A stretch of DNA of 64,000 bases. Source: Lutjanus erythropterus (taxonomy: Eukaryota > Chordata > Actinopteri > Lutjaniformes > Lutjanidae). The position numbers and the translations under genes were made by a program. How positions within the stretch are numbered: the stretch's first letter is position 1; the number at the start of each line of letters is the position of its first letter. The notes under the pieces were generated by a model. That model saw nothing but the letters and a program-made list of their open reading frames with translations, was not told the DNA's origin and made no database searches. The DNA lies in contig CM034605.1 in the NCBI GenBank assembly GCA_020091685.1, forward strand, positions 24,892,470 to 24,956,469, given 5' to 3'. Below are positions 1 to 41,111 of the stretch, piece after piece.

Positions 1-191
1 ATATTGCATCAGTCTGAGTGTTACGCAATCAAGCATATTTAACAGCTTTCATGGTTCATGGTCTTTATTTCTGATCAACAGCATTTGCTCCAGAGAGCTG
101 AAATTCCAGAGACACACCCAGACAGCTGAGGTCACTGCCCTGAGAGTGTGACAGGACAGATGGATTTAAGCATGGTGAATACACACGCACG

Positions 192-194
<3 letters not shown>

Positions 195-255
<61 letters not shown>

Positions 256-276
256 CTCTCTCTCTCTCTCTCTCTC
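195..276. repeat. (AC)n followed by (TC)n microsatellite
   Basis: About 29 AC units at 195-252 run directly into 12 TC units at 253-276. Confidence 0.97.
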
Positions 277-654
277 ACTCAAACAGTGTTGTTGATAAAC
301 AGCAGTTGAAATGAGAGGCTCTTCTGTCAGGGCAAAAAGGGACGACCGTATTCATCACCTTGCTGTCTGCTCCCCTCATAATAGAGCCTCATAACACTAT
401 TACCCTGCATAAACCCCGGTTTGAATGACATCATAGCCTGTCATTAGGGCTGTAGCCTGTCATGAGTGAGTCTGTCCAAAGTGGCTGCGCAGAACGAGAG
501 CAGTCAGGGGAACAGCAGGCAGCTCGGGCAAGAGACGACATGCTGGATGATCTTTATCTGATTCATCGGAGATGACAGAGTAGAGATGACTGCATTCCTC
601 CAATTTGAGATGAGGGCGAGACACTGAAGAGGGTATTTTAGAGGAGGAGGGGCT

Positions 655-1030
655 GAGATTCTTTACCAGAATCAGAATCGGGTTTATTGCCAAGTAGGTT
701 TTCACATACAAGGAATTTGCTGTGTTATATTCATGAAAGTCACAAGGCAGAAATAGAAAACAGAAAATGTATGAAAACAGATGAAAAATATTAGAAAAAT
801 AGAAGACTATATGTACAAAATGACTGTTATTTAAGTAAAGTAAAGTAAGGATGTTTTCAAAATATAAAATGTAATTGTTTAGTTTTATCGATTTACAAAC
901 TGCAAAATGAAATAACAGAAGAAAACTCTAAATCAAATCAATATTTAGTGTGACCACCCTTTGCCTTCAAAACAGCATCACTTCTTCTGGGTACACTTGC
1001 ACACTTGTTGTTCCAAACATCTGGGAGAAC
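655..1030. mobile_element. interspersed repeat fragments (teleost type)
   Basis: 655-716 carries CGGGTTTATTGCCAAGTAGG and CACATACAAGGAATTTG; 930-1020 carries GTGACCACCCTTTGCCTTCA. Both look like common fish repeats. The second resembles the 3' end of a Tc1-like element on the minus strand. The class is from memory and uncertain. Confidence 0.4.
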
Positions 1031-1497
1031 TAACCACAGATGTCAGATGTCAGATGTCAGATAACATATATGCTGATACAGCTGTGATATGCCTATATCA
1101 GTTCAATAATATCAGTCAATTGATATTTGGGCTCTAAAATTAAGTAATAACATAAGATAAAATAGAAAATAAAGAAAAGGAAAAAAACAAATATACTAAA
1201 CCAATGGATCCATAACAAATAAAAGATCTATACATCCATGTATCTGTCTTCTAGGAATGAGAGGGGTCGGTGAGTTAACAGGCTCATGATAGGACTCCAT
1301 CTTTGTCTCTTGTTACCTCGGTGAGTAAATATTACCAAGTTTCAAATGAACTTCCATGGAGAGTAAACTGATACCATGAGTCATTATTCATGAGTCACTA
1401 AAAACATTTTATGTCTCTTCTTCTGCCTGTAACTCAAAATAATACAAGACATAAAAGATAAGGCCCAACATAATATATTGAGGTCTGTTATAAAAAC

Positions 1498-2426
1498 TAG
1501 AGCCCGATCGATAATATCAGCCCAATATTGGCTTATCACAGCTATATTGGTATATATCGATAATGACATATGTGTTTTCTGACATGCCCAGATATGAAAA
1601 CTTCAGTTTACATATTTTATTTTTTTACTTTTATAGGCAACATTTCATGTTGTATTTGATCCTTATTCTTAAACATACAATATAAAAGGCCTGCCTCCAG
1701 GGTCTCTCACAACAAAACAGTAACAAAGGATGTAATTTGAGGATGTTGTGACGTGACATTATTTCATACAATTTGTTTTCTTTGTTAAATAACAACTGTG
1801 AATAAAAATGTATCTGATGTGACTCAGGCAGTTCATAGATGAGGCAATATTAAAGTTTTATTCACGTTAGGTTCAGTCACATACGCCGCCTTCTGTCCTC
1901 ACTCTTTGACATATCTGAGCATTTGAACACTGTTGGCTCTAATTCAAATTTAATATACTTTGTCACAAGAATTTGATAACCACATGAGAGATATTATTGC
2001 AAAGAATGTGTGTTTATGCTTTCTTTTTTGTGTATTTTTATTTGTTCTAATTGTTGCTTTTAAGCTGATATTGCCTTTATGGTTTCTATTTTTGTCTTTT
2101 TTTTTGGTCTTTCTGTTTCTCAAAGTGTCTTTAATAATAATAATTTAATAATAATTATTATTATTATTATTACTACACATTGACATAATGATACTAAATA
2201 AAAAAAAACCCCAAAACTTTGAGTTAGAGGAGAGAAAGAAGAGAAAGAAAAAAAAATACAAGAAAAGAAATGCACACACACATATAGATATGTTCGTGTT
2301 ATTATTATTCTCTGTGTTGTTCTGTGCATTATTTTCTGCATAAACAGTATTGGCCAATATATGCATTTTTTTTTACTCTATTGGTATCAACATCGGTCCC
2401 CAAAATCCAGTATCGGTCGAGCTCTA
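1498..2426. mobile_element. TIR DNA transposon, non-autonomous
   Basis: The left end TAGAGCCCGATCGATA matches the reverse complement of the right end TATCGGTCGAGCTCTA with few mismatches. The interior is AT-rich with no transposase. A second terminus-like sequence (GATATTTGGGCTCTAAA) ends near 1138. Confidence 0.6.
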
Positions 2427-2639
2427 AAAACAAAACTCTCATGTGATTTTTGTCAATACAAAGACTCTAAATACACGACATCAGTTTCCTTTGTGAAAAA
2501 AACATCAGACAAAGTACAAAGAAATCATTGTCAGTGTGAGTGCAGCCCGGTTTGAATACAGCAGTGTGTCCAGTTTGGAAACAAACTGATAATGAAATTA
2601 TCTCCAAATAAACTGATGATCAAAGCTCTCCTCTTCCTG

Positions 2640-2896
2640 CTGCTGGAGGACCCCCCTGGGACCGCCGGCCTCGTATTTATCGACCAATCGGCGCGTCGGA
2701 GGGTAAAATACGAGGACAGGCTGAGCGGAGGAGCGCGCATCGCGCAGGGCTGCGCGCAGAAGAGACGTAGCTGCGACACTGGCGAGGAGGCGAAGACGCG
2801 ACTGTGCGGCCGAGAAGATGCAGTGAAGGAACCTCAGTTTCCCCGCTAATTTACAGCCGGGCATCAGGGCAGATAGAGTCACATAACGTCGAAAAA
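2640..2896 (+). promoter_or_regulatory. ttc9: ttc9 promoter / 5' UTR, CpG-rich
   Basis: GC- and CpG-rich block in an AT-rich surround, running into exon 1. A CCAAT box lies at 2684-2688 and a TATA-like TAAAATA at 2704-2710, about 190 bp before the ATG. The transcription start cannot be fixed from sequence alone. Confidence 0.45.
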
Positions 2897-10549
<7,653 letters not shown>

Positions 10550-11500
10550 GCACTCGCTGTCTGATGACTCCTCGCCCGTCATAAATTTCTGCCCTACCAC
10601 TGAGACCTTACACACCACGAGTCGAGGTCTTGGTGTGACACGATATTTGTTTGCTTTTGCTTTGCACAGCATCCGGTGGCCAGTTATGTGATTGAACTTC
10701 ATCATTGTGTGCTTGAAGCATTTTTTAAAAATTATTATTTTTGAAAAATTGTACCTGATACTGAGTTTCTGTCTCCAAAACGCCAAATTTTATCTAGTAT
10801 GAATCCCAGTATTTTTTAACCTTTACAAACTGATGCACTGCCAGTCCAAACATTGCACATACAGGCCAACACTTGTGATAGAGACAGGAGCAACGAGGTC
10901 CTGAGAGTGAATCCAGCATGTCTGCAGGCAAGTGTAACTGTAATTTAGCACGTGCCCTCGCACAAGATGTCTTCTGAATAGCACGGAGCAAGTGAGTAAC
11001 AACCACCTACACGTCTGTCACCATACTTTGATTTTGAAAGTACAACAAAAGACCAAGTTTTTTTTTTATACTCTTGATTATATCTGAAGTAAAGGTGCTC
11101 TCAGTAAGTAGGCTTTTACAAAATGCTGAAAAGGACATCAAGAGCACAAGGTTGCTAACTGCAGTATGAACTTAAGAGACGTTATCACAAATTGTAAATA
11201 GGCTACTTTATAAAAATCACAAAAAAATATAATGAGAGATGAGCTGTTTGTGTTTATTGATGCCAAAACAAAGCACTTCATTAACAGCATTTTCTGTATC
11301 AGCAAATACTGTATGTTTATTGTAAAGGTATGCGTGTAATAAATGTGACTATTGCTATTGATTGAAATACTTCTCTGTTGTGCTGCAGCAGTGGATTTCC
11401 CTACATTTTTATTTTTTATTTTCTTCCTTTGTTCCTCATAAGCTAAAATAGATATGTGGCGAAATGCTGATGAAAGCACATGTGTAAATAAACAAGTGAA
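10550..11500 (+). other. ttc9: ttc9 3' UTR with candidate poly(A) signals
   Basis: No coding signal after the stop. AATAAA occurs at 11338-11343 and again at 11487-11492, each a plausible cleavage signal, giving a 3' UTR of about 0.8-0.95 kb. Which one is used is unknown. Confidence 0.45.
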
Positions 11501-13960
11501 GTGAAGCTGATTGAAATGATTTTATACCTTTTCACCATGGTAGCTGCCATGGTGAGGCTTGTTGTTGTTGTAAGTTGGGTCATGGAGTTGATTATCCATG
11601 AAATTACATAATCAATGCAACCAGTGCTACCTTTGGTGTGTAGTTTGCGTCTCTTATGTATTAGCATTCATACATTCAACTATCCACTTCTCAGACACTA
11701 CCTGACAGTCACAAAACTTAGGGCTGCTCTTAAAGTATTTCCAGATTCCTCAAAGATTCTTCTAGCTGTCTGGATGAAAAATTATTCCAGCTGAAACATG
11801 ATAAAAAAGATTTTTTTACCTGTTTCCCAGTTTGCGACTGTTTCTCAATCCAAGCAAAGATGGCAGCTGTCAGATACCTAAGTAGGAGACATTTGCAAAA
11901 TGTTACATATGTATGCATGTGTATATATATATATATGATTATGAATATATAAAGAAATGATGACCCAGTTGGACTGTTTAATATGATTTTACTCAAATCA
12001 GTGTGTTCCAGTGCAAATACAAGTCAGTCAGTAACAGTATTTTTCCCAACCTGAACATTGTCCATCAGCAACAGTAAGATCAGCTTATTCGTGGTAACAT
12101 TTCAGACAGATAATGACACCTTGGCTACACCTTGGACGGAGAGCTTCATTTCAACTAGCACCCTCAGTTGAAATGCTGAATTTTTGTACATCGAGCATGA
12201 TCACATTCTGCACAAACAGTCCTCGGAGAAAAAAGCATTCACATTTACATTTACATCGGGTCACACTTGGGATAAAGACAGATCAAATCTCAGAGGATGC
12301 AGTCCTCCAGGCTGAGAGGTCACTTGACATTTTAAAATGAAATAAGAGACAAACAGGCCTTAAAACCAGAATCAGATAGTGTCTTTCAAATAACTGATTA
12401 CTAATTAGCTCTTTTTTTACCTGCTACTTTAACAGTTGATGTGATTTATCTCCTCCGACAGCACCTGTAGCCTGACACTACCTGAAATTCCCCTAAGATT
12501 GTGATTTTTCTTGTCAAGCAGGTTAAAATAAAAGTAAAAATTATTTGAAATTAATATTTAACCCCAGTCCAGGCCAGACAAACAAGTAAAATGTAGAAAA
12601 ACAAAAAGTAAAAGATTATTTATTCAAATCAAAATATTGATTAATCAACTAAATGGGCCTGCTTTAGGTCTCTAGTTGTATTGAAGCTACTTGCACCCTT
12701 GTTGATGTTTGAAAAACCTGCAGCAGAAAAACAAAAAAACAACCTGAAGATAATTGAAAATGTATTGAAACAGATAAGTGAATATATGAAACAAGTCAAA
12801 TGTGGCTGCATTTTGTCCGAAACCACATTCAACTCTAAAAACATTCATGGATAACAGTGTCAAAAATCAAGGCAAATACAATGAATTATAAAAAAATAAG
12901 TCATCGGATAAGTTAATCAATAAATAAAATTAAATAATTCATTACAAATGAACTTCCACATGCCACCAGGGCCTGCTTCGCCTGCGTGCCGGTCAACACT
13001 CATGCAGTTTGCCGCTCGCTTACATAATCAAATACATACTTTACATTCCTCATCCTAACTTGATCAACAATTAATGAGGCAGACAATTTACAGAGTTACA
13101 AATACAAAGTTTCCCTTTTTAGTTTGGAGAAAAGTTTCTCAACTGGCGGGTCGGGATCCAAACAAGCTGCTCTGACAGGGTCACAAACAAAGAATGAACT
13201 CGACAGGGAATGAATGAGTTCCTTGATATATTTGGTTGTGGATTCCTGACAGTGTTTCGGTTCCCAAATCAAACCCCAGAGCAGAAGAGACATTCTTCTT
13301 TATCGTACAGTTCACCGTACAGGACTCGAGACGGTGTCAGACATTATCGTACTGACACTGTTTCAAGACTAATGCAAAGAAGTGCTCATATGATACAACA
13401 GCATCCCCCGTCCCTGGGACATTACTCTGTACAGGTGAGTGGTGATGACAGGTGCTCAGTACAAAAACAGGAACCCCATCAGCCGCTAACATGGGAGAGT
13501 GAATTATACAGATGAGCTCGAATAACGCAACGCTTCAACAGACAAATGACAAATAATCAGAGACTGCGTTTTTTTGACAAATGGAAAAAACCTGAAGCTT
13601 TACATTCATGATGCTTTCCAAAAGTGCACTTCACTGAATGCACAATCTTGAACTCAAGCTTGAAATTAAGAAAAGGACGTAAAGCTCTGTGAAACCGTCT
13701 ATGCCATTCGGCTATAAAGCCATTAATCAGCACTTACCCAAAGAAAACGCTTGAATGACAAAATGGATTCTGTGAGAGAAATCAAGAAAAAAGGGGTTAT
13801 TCTGTCCCTGTAATCCATTAACAATCAGAGGTGGGTCAAATAAGATTTTCAAATACTTTTCATGGTTCTTTTTAGCAGTTTTAGATGCCAAATTGAAAAA
13901 TTTCCATCATAAATGGGGATACAACAAATGTCAGAAAGGTAGAATATTCACAGTAAATGT
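11501..13960. other. intergenic, ttc9-map3k9 3' sides
   Basis: No coding exon recognised. A short AT dinucleotide run lies at about 11920-11936. The minus-strand TTTATT/AATAAA near 12617 could be a distal map3k9 poly(A) signal, but nothing confirms it. Confidence 0.5.
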
Positions 13961-13965
13961 CTTAG

Positions 13966-15508
13966 GGCCTTTTCACACCTGAAAGTCTGAACCAAGGTTT
14001 GCATTTTTGTTACATTTTGTTACATTCTCATTTTCGCAAATGAACCGTCTTAAGTCCCGCCCCTTTTTGCTCTGTGCTCCAATAGAGTGCTGCAAGAATG
14101 AGTCCTGAAACCAGAAAATGAGTTGGCATATCAGCACTACTGGTTTCCTTATTTCAAACTCAGTTTTTGTCTGAATTAAGGTCTTTGGTTTACATCAGCT
14201 TAAGAGATTTTCACGTTTTGTTTTACAACATAAATGTCGGTAAATACCCTACCCTATACCTACAGTCGTCATCACGCCTGTCACTTGGGGGGTTACATTA
14301 AGTTGTAGTCTGTTTATAACCTAACATGAGCTTTTTACCGATTGCATTTATGCTTCAAAAATCATAAAACTGGGATTTGACTGTGAAGATTAGCTTGCTG
14401 GACAAGTATCATAAACTTTTGTTTACCACTGATCTTATTTTCTACAGTAATCCAAAATCTGATGGAAAAATCCCATCAGCTTTTTGTGGAGGAAGCCAGA
14501 GCATTGCTAACTTCCAGGCTGGCAAGCAAAAATCAACAAAAATCATCACAAAAGTCAGCAGCTATAAGAGTTCTAGCTAGCTAATCTACATCAAGCTAGC
14601 TAGTTAGCTTGTGTTTTGCTAGTCTACAACAATTGTTAGCTAACTAGTTGCATTTGATAGCTAATATTACCCAAACTCTAGATAACCAGTTAGCTAATTT
14701 ATATCACTAGTTGTCTCATTAGTTAGCTTATGTTTTGCAATGATTAGCTAACTTCAGATGTGACTATACTGTATGTACGTCACTTTTAAACTTACCCCGC
14801 AACATTTTCAAAATTTGATTTTCTTCTCTACAGTCGAGTCTAGCATATAGAAGTACAGGAAACAGGAGAGGACAAGAAGAAAGTTGGCAGTTTCCACCGG
14901 GTACCAAGCTTGCTCGACTGCTATTGGGGCACAGAGCAAATAGGGGCAGGACTTAGGGAAGTATCAATTATGCAAGTACACTAAAGAGGTCTATATGAAA
15001 TTCCTATGTACTGTTGTCATCATCTGTGTGAGCTGCGTCCCCCTATACTTGCAATGAATTGATTTGACGAAGGGAGTGCTTTTGATGTCAGTGTGCTGTA
15101 TTTCAATTCAATTCCTTTCTTTCTAACTCTCTTTAAAAATAACTGAAAGGTGATGTATTTTTGGTGTTTTTTTCAGGCCGACTCTTCAAAAAGCCAACAA
15201 ACCAAATGTCAAATTACATCTGCTCTCCTCTTCTCCTGATGTGTTACCACGGCTCATTTTGTTTTGTTGCGTTGTTTTTTCATAATGTAATAATGTAATT
15301 GGTCTGAATGTCTGAAGGATCCAAAAACATGTTTTCAAACTAAACGAACCGAACCATGGTTGAATTTGATGTGGACTAAGACCACCTCTTTGCATCGGAA
15401 CAAGGTTTGGCTGTTTGGTCCAGGTGAAGTTTGACACCCGAAATTTTGGTTCAGATCAAACTGAAACATCCCAAAGCCCGGACCAAACGAGGTAGGTGTG
15501 AAAGGGCC
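13966..15508. mobile_element. 1.5-kb TIR element with 5-bp flanking duplication
   Basis: Left GGCCTTTTCACACCT and right AGGTGTGAAAGGGCC are near-perfect inverted termini. CTTAG occurs immediately outside both ends (13961-13965, 15509-15513). Internal inverted copies of a CCCGCCCCTTTTTGCTCTGT-type block lie at about 14055-14090 and 14925-14960. No transposase is intact. Confidence 0.75.
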
Positions 15509-15696
15509 CTTAGTGAAAGTATTGTAGATGGGGAAAGGTGGGCAACCCCCATTAAGTAATCTCTGCTCAACACAGATTCATTTTTTTTAAGGACTAATTG
15601 GGCCAGACCTGTAACAATCCAAAGGCTAACAGCAGGGACGGTCCCCTCTCTGTGTTAGAACGTGAAGGGTTGGGCCAGTTTGCACATGGGGCTAAG

Positions 15697-35803
<20,107 letters not shown>

Positions 35804-36260
35804 GGACGCGATCCATAGGGGCGACCTGGATCACTGCAGGCGCATCCACCTGACGCGGCTCGGTGCGCCCTGCGTCTGCACGCACGCACACACACACACA
35901 CACACACACACAAAGCTAAGTAGCGGCTAATCCCGCACACAAACACTGCAGGAAACTGGAGGCTTCATTCTGCTGCATCGTCTGCCTTTCAGTCCCCGCT
36001 GGCTGCTACCAAACAGCTCCGGCTTGATGCTTTTCAATGCACAATCCTTCACCAATCATCGCTGCAAGTCCTCGGACGCTCTAGTCTTTATTTTAAGCCA
36101 ATTGTGCCAACGTGCGAATCATCCGCGGCTTCCTATTGGTCCACAGAAACGTCAGCAACAGTTTCCCCTCCGCCCTCCTGTCAGCGTCAAATGCTGGTCA
36201 CCTTCTCCCAGCATGAACCTGCCCTCCTCACGCCAATTACAGCTCGTCACAGTCGCTTTG
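35804..36260 (-). promoter_or_regulatory. map3k9: map3k9 5' UTR / promoter region
   Basis: CpG-containing sequence continuing from exon 1, with a (CA)13 tract at 35887-35912 and several CCAAT motifs: minus-strand CCAAT at 36135-36139 and plus-strand CCAAT at about 36052, 36098 and 36232. No clear TATA box. The transcription start is unknown. Confidence 0.35.
35887..35912. repeat. (CA)13 in the map3k9 5' UTR region
   Basis: Thirteen CA units 84-109 bp upstream of the map3k9 ATG; GT/UG-rich on the transcript strand. Confidence 0.95.
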
Positions 36261-36995
36261 GTTCAAATCTTCAATGAGATTTTGTTTTGTTTTTCAGAAT
36301 TATATATTATTTCATATTTTAATTTATGATTCAAGCAAGCAACCTGTACATGTTCTGGCACTGTGAGCAAAAGAGAAAGTACAGTCATGATCACATGACC
36401 CATTCAAGTATCAAAATCTGTCAGACATATAGGGGACACCTGGGGCAACTGTACCATTTATTACATCTGACTTCATTACTTCATAACGGTTTCTCCAGTG
36501 GTAATTTGCATGGCCCTCAAACTACATTATGAATAATCTTCTCAGAGTCATTAGTTTTGTTTGTTTGTCTGATGTTACGCAACTTGCCAGATTGTCTATG
36601 AAACACAATCTACACACAAAATACACACACTACATACAATTTTAACAAATCTGTCAAACCAACCTGTCAAAATGTCGGGGCAGAATGGCCTTCAGCTCAA
36701 AAAATGTAAATACACATGCAAATTTAGGCAGAGTCCATTCAAAGTTCCATTTATAATTTTTATAAAATCAATATTCTTTAGTCCCCCTAGAATATACAAA
36801 TATTCTACATCAATATTCTACATTCTTACATTGGACCATGTGGCTCAGGTGCATTTGAACAAGGTGTTACAACTGACCCCGATCTTGCAGCCATGATAAA
36901 AACTTGCATTCTAGCTAGCAACACCTGTATTAGCGTTGTTTGTTCATGTTAATTTTTAACCAATAATCTTGAGATAAAATTGATGCCAGTTTAAA

Positions 36996-37130
36996 TTTAC
37001 AGTCAGATTTTAGCCCAATGTCACAAATCACAATGTGCCTCAAGGGTTTTACAATCTGCACAGTGTGCAACGTTCTCTGTCCTGTAGACCCCTGAAAAAG
37101 AAAGTAAAAACTCCCCCCAAACTCTTCTAA
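36996..37130. mobile_element. interspersed repeat fragment
   Basis: GTGCCTCAAGGGTTTTACAA through GTAAAAACTCCCCCC matches, from memory, the body of the same teleost repeat as at 21955-22135. Confidence 0.45.
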
Positions 37131-37739
37131 CAGATAAAAAATACTTTTACCTCTTACCTGTGGTTCTATGTATCCATCAGCCATTACTGGAACAGAGAGC
37201 AAAAGGGGTCTGAAGGGTCATGTAAGAAAAATCATATTATTATTATCATTATTGTTGCCAGACTGATGAAAGCACACATACAGACACACAGACACATTTC
37301 TGTCTGCTCATAAGAGGAACCAATGACTACATTCACACTTAGTCATTATACTGAGAACCAGTACGTGTATTTACCATAAGACATGTCTGTGTATGTGTGT
37401 CATTAAATATCTATCTCTCTCTCCATATTTGTACAACAATATCAAAGATATAATCATTGCTCTGCTATGTAGAACAGGAAGGGGCTGCCTATAAAAACAA
37501 GGTACATGCTTGAATGTTTCGGCGTTACTTTGTATTTTGTCTTGTACATGTACATTGTCAACTCTCCTTGCTGCAGGTAAAACTTACTAAAACTCATCTC
37601 TGTTGTTCTGGTGCATTCTTCCCTTTTGTTAAAGAGAACGTCAGATATTTTTCTGAGAGGTCAGTTGCACTAAAAGCTCAGAGAATATTAAGACTTGTTT
37701 CAAAAACTATAAACACATAAACAAGGAAGCGTTTCTTTT

Positions 37740-40264
37740 CTTCAAATTGTCTCCTTTATTTAGTTATTGACCCCCTTTCAAAAACAAAACTAACCAAAAA
37801 CATAACAAAATACTCAACCTAAGGTTAATTTCCATGCACAATTTCCCTGAAATAAAAACATAATCCATAGCAAGGAGTACAAAACAGTCAACATAACAAA
37901 CAATCAAATGAACAATCTCCACTACTTCAGTGATGTGATGGGAGGATACGGTGTGTGTGCATGTGTGTATAATTGTAATTAAATGACAGTTCCTTCAAGA
38001 AACTGATTTTTAAATGATTCAAATATTCTCAGTGTTCTTTGTACTTGATTAAATTCCAACCTGTTCATGACAAACACAAAAATAAACCCAAATAAAAAAG
38101 AGCTTTGAGGACACCATTACTCTGTACTGCTGTTTGTTCATACAGATGCAGTAACGCCGTTTCACATGTTAAACCTGTATGAATTAATGGAAATGATCCA
38201 TGAGCAGAAAAGCATGAGTGAGAAATCAACCGAGACTCCACATCGGTCACTTGAGTCCACTTCCTGACATATTTGAGAGGATCTGTTTGAACATTTGGTG
38301 TTTGTATTTATACAGATTATCATCACTGTGGCACAGAGCTGGTAAGTAAACAGTGTTTTAGGGAAGATTGTGAAAGACAAGATGACATTAAGAAAAAAGT
38401 TTAAAAGTTAGTCATGGTAAAATAAAAAATGAAATTAAGTAGAAATACTTATGATGAGTCAGAAATTTGAGTTACTACATCAACATCATGACACTACTAT
38501 AGTTTAATCCTTTGCTTTCAAAATACTGCAATAAGCATAAAACTTCTGAAGGCTTATATTTCCATTATATCTTTGACTGCTCCCTTATTAATGACTTCTG
38601 GGTCAAAGTGTGCAAAGAAATTTATATCCTTTAAATATATATATATTAAATATTTCATTTTGCTTAAAGTATGAGCTAATATGGTTTAACTTACTAAATG
38701 AAAATTATGACATATAAGTAAATTTCTTGGCCTACTAAGTCAAAAGTGTGAGATAAAATGTCCAAATTTTAGTCAAACCTTTACAGAAGCAGAGAATGAT
38801 CTTGGTTGTAATGTTTTTTTTGTTTTTTTTTAAATGATTATTATTATTTTTGAGATCATGGGTTGATTTATCTTGTTATTTTGAGAAAGTAAAAGGCAGA
38901 TTTCTCAAACTAATGTATGATGACAAAATGTCTTTTGCTTCCTCGATAATTTTGTGCAATAAAAGTATAGATTTTAGCTTAATAAAAACTGAGTGAGTCG
39001 CAATTTTCATAACTTTGTTTTACTGTTTTATAGTTCTGACCGCTTCACATCCTGTAGCAAAATTTCAGTCAAACTTTTAACTTAATGTTTCAAAATTAAA
39101 GATTTTAGCTTACTATGTCAAAATAAGGAGGTAATTCAGAACTTTTCATAATTTATGAGATAAATCTTGACCTAAATTTTTAAGTTTAGCTTACGAAATC
39201 AAAATTATAAGATAGTACGTGTAAAGTCAAAATGTCTTGTTTTCTCAACATTAAAGAATAATGGACCACTCGATGTGACTGACTTTTTTTTTTCTAGCAG
39301 AGTTGGTCTTCCATACATGCAGCAGCTGAGGTTTTGTTTTGCTTTTTATTTGACTTTTGCTTTATCTGAAATCCTCACAATGTAAAACACCTAACAGGCT
39401 GCCTTATTTTCAATCAGGCATCAAATAAAGACTTAAGTGACCTTGTGAGTATGAGAGAGGAAGAAAGTGAGAAAAGAAAGGACCCTTTGATAATCAATTA
39501 AGCTTTCATGTACCTGAAAATGCCTGAATACATTAAAGTTATGAACAAAAACATCCATCTAAAGTTACTTCTCTGCAGGACCGTTGCCTCAGTGCTGGTT
39601 TAAAGAAAACTGTCTGACTCTGAATTTGGAATTTACTGCGGTTTGCAAAATATAAACAAAGCAGTTCCTCTGCAGCCTCTTGGTTACTTTAACAGCATTA
39701 TGAAAAACACACAAAACCAACCATGACAGGCAAAATGTGGTCTGGTTTAACACAACAAGGAGGCTTTGCTCAATAGTGTCGCAGATATGCAGCAATTTGC
39801 AAGAAACATGGAGGTGAATGATACAAAGATAAAACGACTGGCTTCACAGAAATGGAGAGGAAGAATCTGCAAGCTGAGAAAAAAAAGTTTCACATGGTAG
39901 AAAAGAATTCCTTCACTTGGCTTCTTGGGTGGGAAAATGAAAATGAAAAGCAAGAATAAAGAATCATTTAATGCCTGGAACCCCGTATACTACAAAAACA
40001 CCACCACCTTCATGTGTTCAGTTTGAGGCGACACACTTGTGCTTTTTTGCTGCAATATTTTCAAATAACAGCATGTACTGACATACATATTGTTATTTTT
40101 TAAAGATCCAGATTTTTATCTTTTATCTTGAGTTAAAGGATTTTTTTTGTGGAACCTGTCAGAAAGCCAAGAATCTCAGAAATACAGCGTGGTCAGGCTG
40201 TAAACAACTCTGCTATTCTTTATGTTTGATAACTTGATGATAGAGACAATATAGTATTATTAAC
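37740..40264. other. gene-free AT-rich stretch
   Basis: No coding exon. 38690-39250 holds degenerate repeats of a 'gtcaaaattataagataa' type. The whole stretch could lie in an extended slc8a3 3' UTR, which the sequence alone cannot show. Confidence 0.5.
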
Positions 40265-41111
40265 AGGGCTGTGCGATATGATGATTATGTGTCATGCGAC
40301 CAGTAGATGATTTGTTAATTTTTAACAATGGAGATGAATCCGATTAATTTCATTTACAACTCGTTGTGTTGTAAATCACACTCTTTATGGAGGTATTTTT
40401 TGTCATTTGGACAACACTTTGCATTCTTATGCAGGTAGGAAATCTGTATGAATGGCCCTCTCTAAGTCCCGCCCCTTTTTGCTCTGTGCTCCAATAACAG
40501 TTGAGCAGGCTTTGTACCTGGCAGAGCCGCGGTCAACTTTGTTGTCCTTTTGTTCCGGTTTCCTGTACTTAGATATGCTATGCGCTCTGCTCCTCTACGT
40601 CGAAAAGACAGCCAAATTTTGGTAAACAACATACAAACTCACACCATAAGTTAGCTAATGTTAGCAAAATGCTTTGTATCGTGTTTTCATGAGAACTCTT
40701 GTTGCACAACAAATTTCTCTGAAGGGACAGTAAATAACTTAACATTAGCTAACTATCTAGCTCACATTTAGTGTCGTTTGGCTGGTTAGTTACTATCAGA
40801 TGTAACTACATAGCTAATGATTAATATAGATGAGCTAGCTAGTAAGCTAATGTTTAGCTATCTGGATGTAACTAGCTAGCTAACAACTGATGTAGATTAG
40901 CTAGCTACTCTAAGGTGGCAAGATTTCTGAAATTAAAACCAGGGCCATTTCCACTTCAGTGGTGAATATATCATTAATTTTATCTAAACTATTTATTCAT
41001 TGACTTTATAGAAAATGTTCTGTATTGTGATATGTACTGTTAACTGGATTAGAAATATATATTTATTATTCTATATTGGGATATGAGATTTTGGTCATAT
41101 GGCACAGCCCT
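40265..41111. mobile_element. TIR element with nested insertion
   Basis: Left AGGGCTGTGCGATATGA and right TCATATGGCACAGCCCT are inverted. Inside, 40445-40930 is a different repeat (AAGTCCCGCCCCTTTTTGCT; AGCTAGCTAGTAAGCTAATG) related to 13966-15508. Confidence 0.65.

Noticed and set aside
65-250. 61-residue minus-strand ORF of alternating Cys-Val
   Set aside because: It is the AC microsatellite translated; no homology or gene context.
2804-2896. N-terminal extension of ttc9 upstream of ATG 2897
   Set aside because: The extension would start at GTG; the first in-frame ATG is 2897 with A at -3.
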